This document shows, piece after piece, positions 6,257 through 7,041 of a DNA stretch of 7,041 bases. The stretch is taken from positions 1 through 7,041 of the forward strand of contig JAKOZM010000274.1 in NCBI GenBank assembly GCA_029779995.1, given 5' to 3'. This stretch comes from Actinomycetes bacterium. GTDB lineage: Bacteria > Actinomycetota > Actinomycetes > S36-B12 > UBA10799. Below the pieces are notes generated by a model. It worked only from the letters and a program-made list of their open reading frames with translations, was not told the origin of the DNA and did no database searches. Numbering within the stretch: the first letter of the stretch is position 1; each line of letters opens with the position of its first letter. A program made the position numbers and the translations under genes.

Positions 6257-7041
6257 TAGTCGGTGATCGGCGCTTTGCGCGCGCCTCGGTGTGGAAGTTG
6301 ATGGGGGAGTTGTCGAGGATGCGCGCGATCATCACCGCGAAAAAGCGACCGGGATCCAGCTCGTCCGGCACGGCCTCGCGGTAAAGGGAGACGGGGACGA
6401 CGTCGTCCAGGTCGATGGTGGGCTCTCCCGCCTCCACCTCGACGAGAGCGACTTCCTCCTGTGCTCCGGCCTCGATCGGGCCGGCTTCCTCCTGTGGCTC
6501 TGGATCTGCGGGCTCCTGGGACTTGGTCAAGTCAGGCAGGACCAGGGCAACTGCGTCATAGGCGTCATCCTCCCGGCCCAACTTGATGAGCAGGTCGATG
6601 AGCCACTCGGCTGTGTCCGCCTCGGTCTCGAGTGCCAACGCGCTGAGCGAGTAGAAGAAGCCTAGTGCAGCCTGCGGGTGGCGCAGGCGGAGATTCTTGG
6701 CGTCTCCGTAGCTCTCCTCGACGCGGTTGGCTGCGTTCTTGCCGAAGGAGGAATCCATCCGCTTCGTGGAGACCATGAGCTCCGGTCCTGTGGCCCACCG
6801 GCTCATGACGACGTCAACCTGCTTGACGTAGTTCTTGCCCAGGAGGTTGGCAGAGCTCAGGCCGCCGACGCCTCGCTCGATCCGCTGCCACAGTGCGGGC
6901 CGATCCTTCTTCGGGAGCTTCTCGACGAAGTCCTTGATCTCAGACGGCAACACGCGCGGCGTGCTGGCACGGGGCCACACGCGGTCGGCGTCGAAGCCAG
7001 CCCGTCGGAACTCGTAGGCGACCCACACGTCGAGGGCGAGT
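6252..7041 (-). CDS. Probable type II restriction endonuclease with PD-(D/E)XK-like motif, C-terminal part
   Basis: The minus-strand frame is open to the right edge, so the N-terminus is missing; 262 residues are visible. Counting from the first full codon, VDVVM (D76) is followed by ELMVSTKRM (E87, S91, K93). This spacing resembles a PD-(D/E)XK core in which the usual acidic residue before the lysine is replaced by S-T-K, a variant seen in some restriction enzymes. SSFGKNAANRVEESYGDAKNLR (97-118, conserved-looking and charged) and an AALGFFYSL hydrophobic strand follow. The start VWVAYEFRRAGF resembles the helical lead-in of nuclease domains. Residues about 172-213 are low-complexity and rich in E, P and A, followed by a well-ordered C-terminal end. 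The gene converges on the methyltransferase and, without the IS, their ends overlap by 8 bases. Context and motif together suggest a restriction partner; the exact family is not recognised. Confidence 0.6.
   Translation of the reverse strand, partial: LALDVWVAYEFRRAGFDADRVWPRASTPRVLPSEIKDFVEKLPKKDRPALWQRIERGVGGLSSANLLGKNYVKQVDVVMSRWATGPELMVSTKRMDSSFGKNAANRVEESYGDAKNLRLRHPQAALGFFYSLSALALETEADTAEWLIDLLIKLGREDDAYDAVALVLPDLTKSQEPADPEPQEEAGPIEAGAQEEVALVEVEAGEPTIDLDDVVPVSLYREAVPDELDPGRFFAVMIARILDNSPINFHTEARAKRRSPTT

Noticed and set aside
5490..6266. 258-residue plus-strand frame overlapping the transposase
   Set aside because: Its R/P/H-rich composition is typical of a frame shadow in GC-rich DNA, and it has no recognisable domain or start signal.
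1..7041. CRISPR array, tRNA or rRNA
   Set aside because: No regularly spaced direct repeats and no cloverleaf or ribosomal RNA sequence were seen on either strand.

Overview
The window is high-GC DNA that reads like an accessory region of an actinobacterial chromosome or plasmid. The evidence is G/C-rich third codon positions, strong GGAGG-type ribosome binding sites, a probable leaderless gene and an IS1380-type transposase of the sort common in Actinobacteria. The genus cannot be named from the sequence. Base composition is patchy: a hand count gives 25/60 G+C at 1801-1860 (membrane protein gene) and 50/60 at 5041-5100 (transposase), which suggests parts of different origin.

Layout from left to right. 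(1) 1-411, minus strand: a 63-residue excisionase/MerR-like helix-turn-helix gene, followed downstream by the first 49 codons of a NYN-domain (PIN-like nuclease) gene that runs off the left edge. (2) 412-547: a divergent intergenic region with two dyad symmetries and a -10 element placed exactly where a leaderless transcript of the next gene would need it. (3) 548-2867, plus strand: a geranylgeranyl-reductase-family flavoprotein gene overlapping by 11 bases an unrecognised polytopic membrane protein gene, so the two look translationally coupled. (4) 2923-4605, plus strand: an Eco57I/TaqI-type N6-adenine DNA methyltransferase. (5) 4564-6251: a complete IS1380-family insertion sequence with perfect 14-bp terminal inverted repeats and a CTAAG target duplication on both sides. 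(6) 6252-7041, minus strand: the C-terminal 262 residues of a protein with a PD-(D/E)XK-like motif, the likely restriction endonuclease partner of the methyltransferase, running off the right edge.

The clearest result is the history of the right half. Removing the IS and one CTAAG copy makes the methyltransferase end in AAG-TAG, and the convergent nuclease gene ends in its own TAG within the same 8 bases. The two genes were therefore abutting, tail-to-tail partners, and the IS landed on the overlapping stop codons. The nuclease stop was rebuilt by the target duplication, while the methyltransferase lost its own stop and now reads 13 codons into the IS. The R-M system could thus remain intact in coding terms although split by 1.7 kb. 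The IS also carries a 10-bp imperfect stem that would bury the transposase ribosome binding site in any transcript entering from the methyltransferase gene.

The candidate for something undescribed is the coupled flavoprotein/membrane-protein pair lying between the HTH-NYN genes and the R-M genes. Its function cannot be assigned from sequence alone.
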